Below are positions 24,720-33,743 of a DNA stretch of 64,000 nucleotides, in pieces. Numbering within the stretch: the stretch's first letter is position 1; each line of letters begins with the position of its first letter. This DNA comes from Reichenbachiella ulvae (GTDB lineage Bacteria > Bacteroidota > Bacteroidia > Cytophagales > Cyclobacteriaceae): contig NZ_JAOYOD010000001.1 of NCBI RefSeq assembly GCF_025833875.1, positions 4,728,501 to 4,792,500 on the forward strand, read 5' to 3'. The notes under the pieces were generated by a model. It had not been told where the DNA came from and did no database searches. It worked only from the letters and a program-made list of their open reading frames with translations. Position numbers and translations under genes: made by a program.

Positions 24720-25526
24720 GTGATGATGAAAAGTAGAGATTACTTGTTTTTTGGGGTGCTGGCGATCATAATAACTATTGCTTCTTGTAGCAACCCAGTA
24801 CGAGATGAGGAAGAGGCTATACAGAAGGCCTATGACGACTCGGTGGCTCAGGCAGGAGTGGATGAGACTATCATTGATGATTTTTGGTTCGAAAATGGAT
24901 ATGAAAAACTTGAACTTCAAGCGAAAGATACAGCAACAGGCCTGCGATATGGTGTTTTGGACTATGTAGAAGGAGCGAAAGAAGCGGATATCAACGACAT
25001 TGTTTCGATTCATTATATAGGGAAGTTTGTTGATGGTGAAGTTTTTGACACTTCCTTGGATACGTTGGCCGTTAGCTTAGATTCTATAGCATGGGTTGAA
25101 AGATGGAAAAATTATAGTCTGGCTGAGAATGATTTTGATCAGGATATTCTGTATGTAGGAGAAGTTCAAAACGATGATGGAGTACTAGTGCCTGCGGATA
25201 CTTTAGATGTTGATGGGTTTAACACGAAGGAAAAGTTGTCTAGTCTAAATATTTCATCAGATCCTTTGGATAGAGCATTTTACTCCGCCTCAAGAGATTA
25301 CTCTCCTATCACATATAACCATACTTTTAATGGCACGGGTATATCTACTAACTTTGTAAAGGGGTTTAGGCTAGGGCTACATGAATTAACATTCGACTTG
25401 TCAAAAGGCTCTACAGGAGTAATGATATTTCCCTCTGCTGTTGGTTATGGTGCAAATGGAGCCGGTTCTATACCTCCAAATACAGTCATCTCCTTTGAAA
25501 TTATCATGGCGAACATTCGTCCCTAA
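24720..25526 (+). CDS. FKBP-like lipoprotein 3 with a large insertion
   Basis: The protein has 268 residues. The signal is MMMKSRDYLFFGVLAIIITI followed by ASC, with lipidated Cys ~23. The FKBP domain is split: the opening DIVSIHYIGKFVDGEVFDTS (~99-118) and the closing FVKGFRLGLHELTFDLSKGS with VGYGANGAGSIPPN (~215-265) are separated by about 95 residues of unrelated sequence. The domain is therefore unusual for the family. It follows FKBP 2 after two bases. Gliding-motility FKBPs (GldI) of related bacteria are also lipoproteins, but I cannot show that it is one of them. Confidence 0.85.
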   Translation: MMMKSRDYLFFGVLAIIITIASCSNPVRDEEEAIQKAYDDSVAQAGVDETIIDDFWFENGYEKLELQAKDTATGLRYGVLDYVEGAKEADINDIVSIHYIGKFVDGEVFDTSLDTLAVSLDSIAWVERWKNYSLAENDFDQDILYVGEVQNDDGVLVPADTLDVDGFNTKEKLSSLNISSDPLDRAFYSASRDYSPITYNHTFNGTGISTNFVKGFRLGLHELTFDLSKGSTGVMIFPSAVGYGANGAGSIPPNTVISFEIIMANIRP

Positions 25527-25529
25527 GTG

Positions 25530-26105
25530 ATGAGAATTTGCTTTGCTACGCATAATGAGAATAAACTTCGAGAGGTTCGACAGATCCTGGGGAGTGGTTT
25601 CGAAATCGTAGGTCTTAACGAAATTGGATGCCATGAGGAGATTCCTGAAACAGGAGCTACATTAGAAGAGAATTCGGCGATCAAAGCGGAGTTCGTGGCG
25701 GAAAATTATCAGATCAATTGCTTTGCAGATGATACTGGGCTGGAGGTCGATACGCTGAATGGCGAGCCTGGTGTGTATAGCGCCCGCTATGCTGGAGAGG
25801 CCAAGGATAATATCGCGAACATGAGTCTCCTATTGAAAAAATTGGAGGGAAAGGAAGATCGTTCGGCACAGTTCAAAACAGTGATAACCCTAATTTTGGA
25901 TGGAGAGAAGTTTCAGTTTGAGGGAATGGTGAAAGGCGTAATCACAGAAGATCTTAAAGGAACGGAAGGCTTTGGCTATGATCCGATCTTTCAACCTGAG
26001 GGGTACGAAGGGACATTTGCTGAGATGACTGCAGAGCAGAAAAATCAAATCTCACACAGAGGACGTGCCGTCCAGGCTCTCGTTGACTTTTTGCAGTCTC
26101 GTTAA
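25530..26105 (+). CDS. rdgB: Non-canonical purine NTP pyrophosphatase (RdgB/HAM1)
   Basis: The protein is 191 residues from [20 protein letters not shown]. It has [25 protein letters not shown] in parts, and the SHRGRAVQ C-terminal motif. It hydrolyses ITP, dITP and XTP to monophosphates, keeping these bases out of nucleic acids. A GTG lies three bases upstream (25527), but the ATG gives the standard N-terminus. It starts 3 bases after the third FKBP stop and ends with a 4-base convergent overlap with guaD. Confidence 0.95.
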   Translation: MRICFATHNENKLREVRQILGSGFEIVGLNEIGCHEEIPETGATLEENSAIKAEFVAENYQINCFADDTGLEVDTLNGEPGVYSARYAGEAKDNIANMSLLLKKLEGKEDRSAQFKTVITLILDGEKFQFEGMVKGVITEDLKGTEGFGYDPIFQPEGYEGTFAEMTAEQKNQISHRGRAVQALVDFLQSR

Positions 26106-26575
26106 TATTTGGTTTTATCAAGTTTACTAGCCCAAGCCTCAAATACAGAACCAGCTGATTTTCGCATTTGATTTTCTGTATGAATCTTTCTTTTTCTGGG
26201 AGTTAGTTCAATTTCATCGTAAATAAATTGGTCGTCAAAACCAGCTTTAGCGGCATCCTGCTTGGTGCTCGCATAGTAGATGGCTTTAGGCCTGGCCCAA
26301 TAGATCGCACCCAGGCACATAGGACAAGGCTCACAAGTCGTATAGATGTCACAGTCCATCAATTGAAAATCCTGAATGTTTTGACAGGCATCTCGGATGG
26401 CATTCACCTCTGCATGGGCAGTCGGATCATAACTCGAAGTGACCGTATTATGCCCTTTTCCAATAACCTTCCCATCCTTTACGACTAGTGCAGCGAAAGG
26501 GCCACCATTTTTCTCATTTACTGACTGAATGGCCAATGCAATGGCCTCCTGCATAAACTTCGCTTCGAATCCCAT
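26102..26575 (-). CDS. guaD: Nucleoside/guanine deaminase (CDA superfamily)
   Basis: The 157-residue protein carries [11 protein letters not shown] (zinc His and catalytic Glu) and [16 protein letters not shown] (two zinc Cys). The following [10 protein letters not shown] is the signature of the guanine deaminase subfamily rather than the tRNA adenosine deaminase. It converts guanine to xanthine. The gene is convergent with rdgB, with a 4-base overlap. No signal peptide. Confidence 0.88.
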   Translation of the reverse strand: MGFEAKFMQEAIALAIQSVNEKNGGPFAALVVKDGKVIGKGHNTVTSSYDPTAHAEVNAIRDACQNIQDFQLMDCDIYTTCEPCPMCLGAIYWARPKAIYYASTKQDAAKAGFDDQFIYDEIELTPRKRKIHTENQMRKSAGSVFEAWASKLDKTKY

Positions 26576-26591
26576 GGAGTAAAGATAAGAG

Positions 26592-27332
26592 CTAGTTTCT
26601 TAAGGCGCATTGCTCATTTTGCAAAACTCTTATACGATAGGCCATCATAGCCGTTTTGCCCAATCGATAGGTCAGTTTGTGATTGACACAACCACCGATG
26701 ATTGCTCCAATCCCAGGAATAAGCTGGAAAACTTTGGAGATATCCAGATTGTCTCGGTATTCCAGCTGGAACTTTTTCCAATCAAAATCATGAATATTGG
26801 AAGGGAGCTCTTCAGAGCTTTGCTCCCAATTTTCTATCAATTTTAAGAGTCTGGGCCTTCTTGATGGACTGGCGAATGAAAGTTGAAAAACATGTAAGAT
26901 GAAGAGTCGTTCTTTATAATCTTGCGTGTCAAAACCGTAATGTCCTGCTATTTCAAATAGCATTTTCATCTTGATGCTCATCCATAGTGGGAAATCTGCG
27001 ATGCTACTAAATATTCCGCCTAAGCCAGTGAAGGCACCTTGGGCAGCTGCAGAAGAGGCATAAAACCAGATGGTTTCTCTGATGATGTCTTCTGCATTGT
27101 GAATGGCTAATGTAGTAGCAGGTTTCGAAGTGGTGTATTCTACACCACTTAGTACCCCTCTTGTGATTTGTTTGACTGTGTTTGTGATCAATTCATGCAC
27201 CCGGTGAGGTGTCATTTTATTGATCTTGCGTTGTAACCTTTTGATCCCGCTGTAAGAAATTGGTTGGGGTGTCTGTATAGACACCTTCCATTCCTCTACT
27301 TCGGAATTAATCTTCTCCTTATAAATCCTCAC
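26592..27332 (-). CDS. EcsC family protein, copy A
   Basis: The 246-residue protein has EcsC-family blocks FTGLGGIFSSIADFPLWMSIKMKMLFEIA and LIPGIGAIIGGCVNHKLTYRLGKTAM. The family name derives from EcsC of Bacillus, but its function is not settled. The mid region around residues 110-135 is moderately hydrophobic. It is clearly a paralogue of the gene at 27992-28744 and lies only one cupin gene away. It is followed by guaD on the same strand with a 16-base gap. Confidence 0.8.
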   Translation of the reverse strand: MRIYKEKINSEVEEWKVSIQTPQPISYSGIKRLQRKINKMTPHRVHELITNTVKQITRGVLSGVEYTTSKPATTLAIHNAEDIIRETIWFYASSAAAQGAFTGLGGIFSSIADFPLWMSIKMKMLFEIAGHYGFDTQDYKERLFILHVFQLSFASPSRRPRLLKLIENWEQSSEELPSNIHDFDWKKFQLEYRDNLDISKVFQLIPGIGAIIGGCVNHKLTYRLGKTAMMAYRIRVLQNEQCALRN

Positions 27333-27510
27333 CCCTCTATTCTTCTCTCTGCTGCTGATTGTACCCGTTTAGGACAGGATGGTAAGTTTGCCTTGTTGAA
27401 GAAAATCAATCTACTGTTCATTAATTTCTTCAACACAAAGAAAAGATACATTTACATCAATTGTAATGCGTTATACCACGTAAATTGTTAGGGAAATTGC
27501 GTAAAAAGCC

Positions 27511-28008
27511 TCAAATACGAGTGAATTCGGTGATTAATTCTGCATGCAGAGTAAATTTCTCTGTTAGTTCCTGTCTTTTTGCAAGCTCGAAATCAGCAAA
27601 TTCAAATCCGGGAGAAACAGTACAGCCTACCAATGCATAACCTTCTGAACCGACAGTTTTGGCGGCAAACCAGGAGCCTGCTGGTACCACGTATTGTGGA
27701 AGCATTCCCTGTTCTATTTCATTGCCTATGATGATTTTTTCATGAGTCCCATCAGGATGAATCATATGTAGTTCGATAGGGTCGCCCTGATAAAAATGCC
27801 AGGCCTCATCCTGATTGATTCTATGAAATGCAGAGAAACTATCACCAGTCAGTAAAAAGTAGATACAAGTAGAATGATTCCTTTCGCCGTAAAAAGGGGC
27901 TCCCAAATCTACTGTTCCTGTACTTCTATAGGTCTCTCTAAAGTAACCACCTTCGGGGTGAGGAGCCAATTCGAGTTTTTCAATTAGTGCCTTAATCTTC
28001 TCCGTCAT
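27511..28008 (-). CDS. Cupin-domain protein, DUF985 family
   Basis: The 165-residue protein has the DUF985 pattern: ELAPHPEGGYFRETYRS, FLLTGDSFSAFHRINQDEAWHFYQGDP and a closing VGCTVSPGFEFADFELA. It is a single double-stranded beta-helix related to the yeast YML079w fold. No enzyme activity is established. Its ATG overlaps the end of the upstream EcsC gene by 17 bases, so they are co-translated. Confidence 0.88.
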   Translation of the reverse strand: MTEKIKALIEKLELAPHPEGGYFRETYRSTGTVDLGAPFYGERNHSTCIYFLLTGDSFSAFHRINQDEAWHFYQGDPIELHMIHPDGTHEKIIIGNEIEQGMLPQYVVPAGSWFAAKTVGSEGYALVGCTVSPGFEFADFELAKRQELTEKFTLHAELITEFTRI

Positions 28009-28744
28009 GTTTATCCAGTTTGGGAGTCTGTAGGATCAGTCGCATGCGATATGCGTTCATAGCCGTTTTGCCTAATCGATTAGTCAGTTTGTGATTGACA
28101 TAAGCACCTACCACTGCGCCTATACCTGGGATCAGTTGAAGCAGTTTTGCTACGTCCAGGTGGTCACGATATTCTTGCTGAAAAGTATACCAGTCAAATT
28201 CATTGATGTCTTTGGGTAATTCGTGTTGGTGCTGTTCCCAATTAGATACCAAATGAAAGAGCTCGATCCGTCTGCGTTGACTTGAAAAAGCCAGTTGGAA
28301 AACGTAAAGAAGATAGACACGCTCTTTATAATCGCTGGTGTCGAACCCATAATTGTTGGCGATTTCAAAAAGCATTTTCATCTTGATGCTGAGCCAAATG
28401 GGGAAATCTGCCATGCCACTCAATATTCCACCAAAACCGGTAATAGCACCTTCGGCAGTAGCCGAGGAGGTGTAAAAATTGATTCGCTCTTTGATGTGAT
28501 CTTCTGCTTCGTAGAGGTTGACAGGTCCGCGTACCCGAGTAGTGGTAAAGTCTGCTCCAAATAGTACAGCTCGGGTCAATTCTTTGATCGCTCTGGTGAT
28601 AATGTCATGAACCTTCTGAGGAATGATCTTGTTGAATCGGTGTTGCAGGCTTTTGATTTTGTCCGAGGCTCCTACAGGTGATCGCTGCATGCTGCTTTGC
28701 CATTCACTGAGTTCTTTTGTGATTTTCTCTTCATAGGGATTCAT
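27992..28744 (-). CDS. EcsC family protein, copy B
   Basis: The 250-residue paralogue of 26592-27332 shares GFGGILSGMADFPIWLSIKMKMLFEIA, WYTFQQEYRDHLDVAKLLQL and PGIGAVVGAYVNHKLTNRLGKTAM with it. The two have the same length and layout along the full sequence. It is first in a minus-strand run: EcsC-B, DUF985 cupin, EcsC-A. Duplication followed by insertion of the cupin gene between the copies, or duplication of the pair with loss of one cupin, would explain the order. Confidence 0.8.
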   Translation of the reverse strand: MNPYEEKITKELSEWQSSMQRSPVGASDKIKSLQHRFNKIIPQKVHDIITRAIKELTRAVLFGADFTTTRVRGPVNLYEAEDHIKERINFYTSSATAEGAITGFGGILSGMADFPIWLSIKMKMLFEIANNYGFDTSDYKERVYLLYVFQLAFSSQRRRIELFHLVSNWEQHQHELPKDINEFDWYTFQQEYRDHLDVAKLLQLIPGIGAVVGAYVNHKLTNRLGKTAMNAYRMRLILQTPKLDKHDGED

Positions 28745-28817
28745 AAAAGAAAGTTAGCAGATTTGAAGGCAAGACAACTCTTGTGAGAGGTGTTTTTGTC
28801 AGAATTTCGACATAAAA

Positions 28818-28848
28818 AAAAGCGACTTTCTGGAGGATAGTCGCTTTT
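28818..28848 (-). terminator. Terminator of lysS
   Basis: AAAAGCGACT (28818-28827) pairs perfectly with AGTCGCTTTT (28839-28848), an 10-bp stem. On the minus strand the 3' arm continues into a run of seven or more U. Confidence 0.85.
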
Positions 28849-28866
28849 ATAAGAAATATTAAAATA

Positions 28867-30609
28867 TTATTCTGCCGCTTTCGCGATCCAACCCTGCACT
28901 TCTTCTAGTGATGGGTTTTTCACTTCTTTCAGCTTCATTTTTTTCTTGTTGCCGCAAACGTCCTGGTGCAACTTGCCGTCTTTGGCATCTGCAAATTGCT
29001 TTTTGGTCACCATTCCGATTTTTTGCAAGATCTGAATCAAATCAGGTGCTACCCCTAACTCCTCGTATTGTGCATCCGTCAATGGAACGACTTTTTTCTC
29101 TGGTTTCATCTGAGGGAAGAAAAGTACATCCTGGATTGAATTGGAGTTGGTCATCATCATGGATAGGCGGTCGATACCGACACCCAGACCAGCAGTAGGA
29201 GGCATGCCATACTCCAGTGCTCTCAAGAAGTCCTCGTCCAGTACCATCGCTTCATCATCACCGCGCTTACCTAGCTCTAATTGCTCTTCGAAACGCTTGC
29301 GCTGATCGATAGGGTCGTTCAGCTCAGAGAATGAGTTACAGATTTCTTTACCATTGGCGATCGCTTCGAAACGTTCTACTAATCCTGGTTTATTCTTATG
29401 CTTCTTAGCCAATGGAGACATCTCAACTGGATAGTCTGTGATGAAGGTCGGTTGGATCAGCTGACCTTCGCATTTCTCACCAAAGATCTCATCGATCAAC
29501 TTACCTTTACCCATGGTTTCGTCTACAGGGACATCCAGTTTCTTGGCAGTTTCTCTCAGCTGAGCTTCGTCCATCTCAGAAATATCGATTCCTGTGAAGT
29601 GCTCGATGGCTTCAAACATCGTGTAGCGTTTCCATGGCCTTTGGAAATTGATGATGTTTTCACCTACCTGAACTTCAGTCGTACCATGTAGGTCCATGGC
29701 TACTTTCTCCACCATGGCTTCAGTCAGGTTCATCATCCACTCATAATCTTTGTAGGCTACATAGAGCTCTACCTGCGTAAATTCTGGATTATGAAAACGA
29801 GACATTCCTTCGTTTCTGAAATCTTTGGAGAATTCGAAAACCCCATCATATCCACCTACGATCAGACGCTTCAGATATAGCTCGTTGGCGATACGCAAAT
29901 AAAGCGTCATGTCCAGGGTGTTGTGATGGGTCTTGAACGGACGTGCAGCCGCACCACCATATAAAGGCTGAAGAATAGGAGTTTCTACTTCCAGATATCC
30001 TCTATCAGCCAGAAAGTTTCTCATGGAGTTAACCAATTGTGTTCTTTTGACGAATGTTTCACGAACTTCAGGGTTCACGATCAAATCGACATAACGCTGT
30101 CTGTATCTTAGTTCAGGATCCTTGAATGCATCGTAGGTCTTTGTGTTTCCATCCTCATCTTTGGCCTCCTTTACAATCGGAAGAGGCTTCAAGGATTTAG
30201 ACAATAGCTTGAGATCCGTCACATGTATAGAAATTTCTCCTACTTCAGTAGTAAATACATATCCTTTGATACCGATGATGTCACCGATGTCCATCATCTT
30301 CTTAAACACGGTGTTGTAGTGACTCTTGTCCTCACCAGGGCAAAGGTCATCTCTGCGCAAGTAGATTTGGATTCGGCCCGATGCATCCTGCAGCTCAGCA
30401 AAAGAGGCTGATCCCATGATACGACGACTCATCAGTCGGCCTGCGATAGAAATATTCTTGTAATCCGTCTTTCGCTTCTCATAGTTTTCATGAATGTCCT
30501 TAGTGGTCACATTCACTTCGAAGGTGTCGGATGGATAAGGGTCAATCCCGGCTTCTATTAATTTTTCACGGGTTTGACGTCTGAGTATTTCCTGTTCGCT
30601 TAAAATCAT
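28867..30609 (-). CDS. lysS: Lysyl-tRNA synthetase, class II
   Basis: The 580-residue class II enzyme has an N-terminal OB-fold anticodon-binding domain (~55-150, [22 protein letters not shown]). Motif 2 is [20 protein letters not shown] and motif 3 is [15 protein letters not shown]. It charges tRNA-Lys. It is about 75 residues longer than the usual bacterial enzyme: the tail after PQMKPEKK (ending in [17 protein letters not shown]) is typical of the Bacteroidota. It ends at the terminator at 28818-28848. Confidence 0.97.
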   Translation of the reverse strand: MILSEQEILRRQTREKLIEAGIDPYPSDTFEVNVTTKDIHENYEKRKTDYKNISIAGRLMSRRIMGSASFAELQDASGRIQIYLRRDDLCPGEDKSHYNTVFKKMMDIGDIIGIKGYVFTTEVGEISIHVTDLKLLSKSLKPLPIVKEAKDEDGNTKTYDAFKDPELRYRQRYVDLIVNPEVRETFVKRTQLVNSMRNFLADRGYLEVETPILQPLYGGAAARPFKTHHNTLDMTLYLRIANELYLKRLIVGGYDGVFEFSKDFRNEGMSRFHNPEFTQVELYVAYKDYEWMMNLTEAMVEKVAMDLHGTTEVQVGENIINFQRPWKRYTMFEAIEHFTGIDISEMDEAQLRETAKKLDVPVDETMGKGKLIDEIFGEKCEGQLIQPTFITDYPVEMSPLAKKHKNKPGLVERFEAIANGKEICNSFSELNDPIDQRKRFEEQLELGKRGDDEAMVLDEDFLRALEYGMPPTAGLGVGIDRLSMMMTNSNSIQDVLFFPQMKPEKKVVPLTDAQYEELGVAPDLIQILQKIGMVTKKQFADAKDGKLHQDVCGNKKKMKLKEVKNPSLEEVQGWIAKAAE

Positions 30610-30728
30610 TGTGTTTATTCAAAAAATTGAGCGGCAAAATTAATTTATTCGGGCAATACTGTGCAGAGATTAAGGAATAAATCAGGATGAGAGACAGATA
30701 AGGAAAAATATTTCTTTTAAAATATTAA

Positions 30729-30751
30729 GGTTTATAAAATAAACTAGTTTA
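30729..30751 (+). promoter_or_regulatory. Operator-like site before the membrane protein gene
   Basis: GGTTTATAAAATAAA is followed by CTAGTTTA. It contains the perfect palindrome TAAACTAGTTTA. Twenty-two of 23 bases recur at 31633-31655 before the DUF1579 gene. It ends 10 bases before the ATG. It is likely bound by the winged-helix protein encoded between the two sites. Confidence 0.6.
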
Positions 30752-30761
30752 TATTAGTCCT

Positions 30762-31331
30762 ATGGAAAAGCAAATGACACATGAAGAAAGCCTGAAAATC
30801 ATCACAGAGATGATTCAGCAGGCGAAGAGCAGCTATTCCAGAGGAGGGAGTTTTTACTTCTTACTTTGGGGCTGGGTGTATCTGGGGGCCAGTATTGGCT
30901 TTTATGTTTCGATGAAATGGTCCTTGATGGAGCATCCAGAATTGATTTGGTTGCTAACTGTACCTGCAGTGATATGGACGATAGTTCGTAGCGTGAGATC
31001 CGCTAAAAATAGCTCGTCGACCTCCCACCTTCAAAGTTTGCACCATCAGCTTTGGATAGCAATTGGTGTTGGGATTGGTATATCCTTGTTTTTTATGCCG
31101 CAGCTCGGTTTTTATCACAATGCGGTGATCTTGACTTTGTCAGGGATAGGTACTTATATGACTAGTCGAATTATGAAATACAACCCATTGATGATCGGGG
31201 CTTTTATTCTTTGGGTCGCTGCGGTTGTCAGTTTTATTGTCCCTATGACGGAGCAATATTTGGTGGCAGGTATTGGTATATTCGCGGGATATTTGATTCC
31301 TGGTTATCTATTAAAGAAAGAAGAAAAATGA
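30762..31331 (+). CDS. Small membrane protein coupled to a winged-helix regulator
   Basis: The 189-residue protein has a polar N-terminus (MEKQMTHEESLKIITEMIQQ) and five or six membrane segments, near residues 24-42, 52-66, 87-105, 112-130, 134-155 and 160-180. I do not recognise a functional family by motif. Its last four bases overlap the ATG of the regulator gene (ATGA), giving translational coupling. With the operator-like site in front and a second such site before DUF1579, it forms one regulated module. It may be a sensor or transporter, but that is a guess. Confidence 0.75.
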   Translation: MEKQMTHEESLKIITEMIQQAKSSYSRGGSFYFLLWGWVYLGASIGFYVSMKWSLMEHPELIWLLTVPAVIWTIVRSVRSAKNSSSTSHLQSLHHQLWIAIGVGIGISLFFMPQLGFYHNAVILTLSGIGTYMTSRIMKYNPLMIGAFILWVAAVVSFIVPMTEQYLVAGIGIFAGYLIPGYLLKKEEK

Positions 31332-31615
31332 AGGCATTTACTCCACTCGATCCCTTGCTACATTCCCAGCTTCGACTGGCAGTGATTAGCTTGCTGATGA
31401 GTCTGGAATCTGCAGAATTCACCTATATCAAGGAGAAAACAGAAGCCACGGCGGGTAATTTGAGTGTGCAGTTGGATAAGTTGTCTAAGGCAGGTTACAT
31501 CGAAGTGACCAAGAGTTTTAAAGGTAAGAAACCTTTGACTACTTGTAAAATCACACCCAAAGGTCTTGAAGCTTTTGAACAATACGTCAAAGCTTTGAAG
31601 GAGTACATCGATTAA
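31328..31615 (+). CDS. Winged-helix transcriptional regulator
   Basis: The 95-residue protein starts MKAFTPLDPLLHSQLRLAVIS. The winged helix covers ~10-90: TYIKEKTEATAGNLSVQLDK with helix-turn-helix, then a wing at KSFKGKKPLTTCKITPKG. It is a small, stand-alone DNA-binding domain of the MarR/ArsR-like superfamily (HTH_34-type). The ATG at 31328 is chosen because it is the overlap start (ATGA) and the conserved N-terminus; a longer frame back to 31211 lies within the previous gene. Natural target: the two near-identical sites at 30729 and 31633. Confidence 0.88.
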   Translation: MKAFTPLDPLLHSQLRLAVISLLMSLESAEFTYIKEKTEATAGNLSVQLDKLSKAGYIEVTKSFKGKKPLTTCKITPKGLEAFEQYVKALKEYID

Positions 31616-31632
31616 TATTTTTTTGAATTTAT

Positions 31633-31655
31633 GGTTTATAAAATAAAGTAGTTTA
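31633..31655 (+). promoter_or_regulatory. Second operator-like site, before the DUF1579 gene
   Basis: GGTTTATAAAATAAA then GTAGTTTA, one base different from the site at 30729-30751 (G for C in the palindrome). It ends 3 bases before the ATG, so binding here would also affect translation start. Confidence 0.6.
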
Positions 31656-31658
31656 AAA

Positions 31659-32186
31659 ATGAAAAATCTAATCAAAACAATGGTATTCATGGCAGTAGCT
31701 GCCTTTTCTACCGAAATTTATGCACAGCCTGACTTTTCGGCTGAAGTCAAATCTAAAATGCAGTCTCTCGCTTTTATGGTGGGAGAATGGGAAGGCAGCG
31801 GCTGGGCGATGACGCCCAATGGTAAAGAGAGTACGGAAGTAAAGGAGTCGATCTCCTATGCGCTTGGCGGTACCATTTTGCAAGTCAATGGAATTGGGAC
31901 AAAAGAAGATAAGGTAGTACATGAGGCCTTTGGGGTGATCACTTTCAATCCATTCACCAAGGGCTATGGCATGGATGCCTATGTGGCCAAAGGAATGAAA
32001 ACGTCCGCTACCGTTGAGATTCTGGATGAGGGAAAAATCAAATGGTATTTCAAGGCTGGGCCGAATATGACGATCCGTTATCAACTGACAGTAGAAGAGG
32101 GCGTGTGGAAGGAAACAGGAGAACGCAGCATGGATGGAGAAAACTGGCAGCAATTCTTTGAAATGACCCTAGAAAAAAAGAGTTAA
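31659..32186 (+). CDS. DUF1579 family exported protein
   Basis: The protein has 175 residues. A signal peptide (MKNLIKTMVFMAVAAFSTEI, YAQ) is followed by a lipocalin-like beta domain with FMVGEWEGSGWAMTPNG and the FGVITFNPFTKGYGMDAYV stretch typical of DUF1579. Function is unknown. It lies 43 bases after the winged-helix gene with its own operator-like site just before the ATG. A strong terminator follows, so the regulated module ends here. Confidence 0.85.
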   Translation: MKNLIKTMVFMAVAAFSTEIYAQPDFSAEVKSKMQSLAFMVGEWEGSGWAMTPNGKESTEVKESISYALGGTILQVNGIGTKEDKVVHEAFGVITFNPFTKGYGMDAYVAKGMKTSATVEILDEGKIKWYFKAGPNMTIRYQLTVEEGVWKETGERSMDGENWQQFFEMTLEKKS

Positions 32187-32202
32187 CCCTTATGTAAAAG
32201 TC

Positions 32203-32240
32203 TAGACTCTAGTTTCTGGAAAACTAGAGTCTATTTTTTT
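32203..32240 (+). terminator. Strong terminator after DUF1579
   Basis: TAGACTCTAGTTT (32203-32215) pairs perfectly with AAACTAGAGTCTA (32221-32233), a 13-bp stem with a 5-base loop, followed by eight T. Confidence 0.9.
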
Positions 32241-32254
32241 TATATCTTCACTTT

Positions 32255-32782
32255 ATGAAGAAATACATTGCCCTACTGCGTGGAATAAATGTGAGCGGTC
32301 AGAAGAAAATAAAGATGGCTGAACTCAAAGAAACCCTGGCTAGTGCTGGGCTACAAAATGTGCAGACCTATATCCAAAGTGGCAATGTGATATTTGAGAG
32401 TGAGGAGAGCAGCGAGGAGGCGGCGAACAGAATCGAGGGAGCGATATACAAGGCCTACAATTTTGATGTTCCTACTCTGGTATTTGAGCAAAATTATCTC
32501 CAAAATGTGATTGATCAGAATCCATTTCTCTCCAAAGTGGATGACCCGAAGAAACTTTATGCCATTTTTCTTTATGATGACCTGACTCAGGAAGGTCTGG
32601 ATCGATTGGCTTCAGCAGAACTAGGAGGCGATGAGTATGCGATAGTAGACGGTGTAGTCTATACCTGCTATCACAATGGCATGGGCAAAGCGAAGATGGA
32701 TATCAATTTTATCGAGAAAAAATTGATGGTAAGAGCTACCAGTCGCAATTGGCGAACGGTGAATTTATTGTCTCAACATTAA
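32255..32782 (+). CDS. DUF1697 family protein
   Basis: The 175-residue cytoplasmic protein has the family start KKYIALLRGINVSGQKKIKM and the following TYIQSGNVIFES. The end (GMGKAKMDINFIEKKLMVRATSRNWRTVN) is also typical. The family is widespread with no known activity. It starts 15 bases after the terminator and stands alone. Confidence 0.92.
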   Translation: MKKYIALLRGINVSGQKKIKMAELKETLASAGLQNVQTYIQSGNVIFESEESSEEAANRIEGAIYKAYNFDVPTLVFEQNYLQNVIDQNPFLSKVDDPKKLYAIFLYDDLTQEGLDRLASAELGGDEYAIVDGVVYTCYHNGMGKAKMDINFIEKKLMVRATSRNWRTVNLLSQH

Positions 32783-32851
32783 ATGGACATTAGTTTACTT
32801 ATATTGAACCAATGATGATAAGATCCGTCCAAGTTTAGAAATTTCATTCCT

Positions 32852-33721
32852 ATGGCAAACAACAAACTCCTAGTCAACGAACGCCAGGCAGATATTGGCA
32901 ATTTTATGGTAGGGCGCTTACTACCTTTTCGCGAAAAGCGACAGGTGGGGCCTTTTACTTTTATCGATCATATGGGACCCACAGTGATCGAAAATCAACA
33001 ATACATGGATGTAGATCAGCATCCACATATTGGTCTCAGTACGTTGACTTACCTTTTCGAAGGGGAAGTTCACCATCGAGACAGCATAGGTAGTGATCAG
33101 GTGATTCGACCAGGAGATGTGGGATTCATGACCGCCGGGAGTGGAGTGACTCATACGGAGCGAACACCAACGAGTCTTCGTACGGGACACCCCTTTACCA
33201 TGCATGGCTACCAGATCTGGGTGGCATTGCCTAAAGACATGGAAGAAATGGAGCCGCGCTTTGATTTTTATTCTTCCGAAGAGATACCGACCTGGCAGAC
33301 CGATGGCGTGACATTCCGTTTGGCTGCTGGCAATGCTTTTGGGAAGTCTGCTCCTCTTCAGGGTTTTTCCCCGCTTTTTATGTTAGATATTTTGGTAGAA
33401 AAAGATACTACATTGGATCTGCGCGGACAACTGAAGGGAGAAGTGGCTTTTGTGATCGTAAAAGGGGAGATCTCAGATGGCGACCAGAAGGCAGGAACCG
33501 GTCAGATGCTGATCAGCAGGACCAACGAGGCCTGCGAAATATGCATGCAGGCGGGAACTCAACTGATGCTATTCGGTGGAGAGCCTCTGCCAGAGGAGCG
33601 TTTCCTCATGTGGAATTTTGTTTCGCATAGCAAAGACCGACTGAATCAGGCCAAAGAAGACTGGAAGAATAAGAGTTTTCCTAAGGTTCCGGGAGATAAT
33701 ACTTATATTCCCTTTCCTTGA
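32852..33721 (+). CDS. Pirin family protein
   Basis: The 289-residue bicupin has the pirin signature: VGPFTFIDHMGP, then DQHPHIGLSTLTYLFEGEV and HRDSIGSDQ, carrying the three His and a Glu of the metal site. The C-terminal cupin (GEPLPEERFLMWNFVSHSK) is also present. Bacterial pirins are iron proteins that act as quercetinases or as regulators; which applies here is unknown. It is followed after 22 bases by the sulfurtransferase. Confidence 0.92.
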   Translation: MANNKLLVNERQADIGNFMVGRLLPFREKRQVGPFTFIDHMGPTVIENQQYMDVDQHPHIGLSTLTYLFEGEVHHRDSIGSDQVIRPGDVGFMTAGSGVTHTERTPTSLRTGHPFTMHGYQIWVALPKDMEEMEPRFDFYSSEEIPTWQTDGVTFRLAAGNAFGKSAPLQGFSPLFMLDILVEKDTTLDLRGQLKGEVAFVIVKGEISDGDQKAGTGQMLISRTNEACEICMQAGTQLMLFGGEPLPEERFLMWNFVSHSKDRLNQAKEDWKNKSFPKVPGDNTYIPFP

Positions 33722-33743
33722 CAATCATTAAACTATCTAAGAC

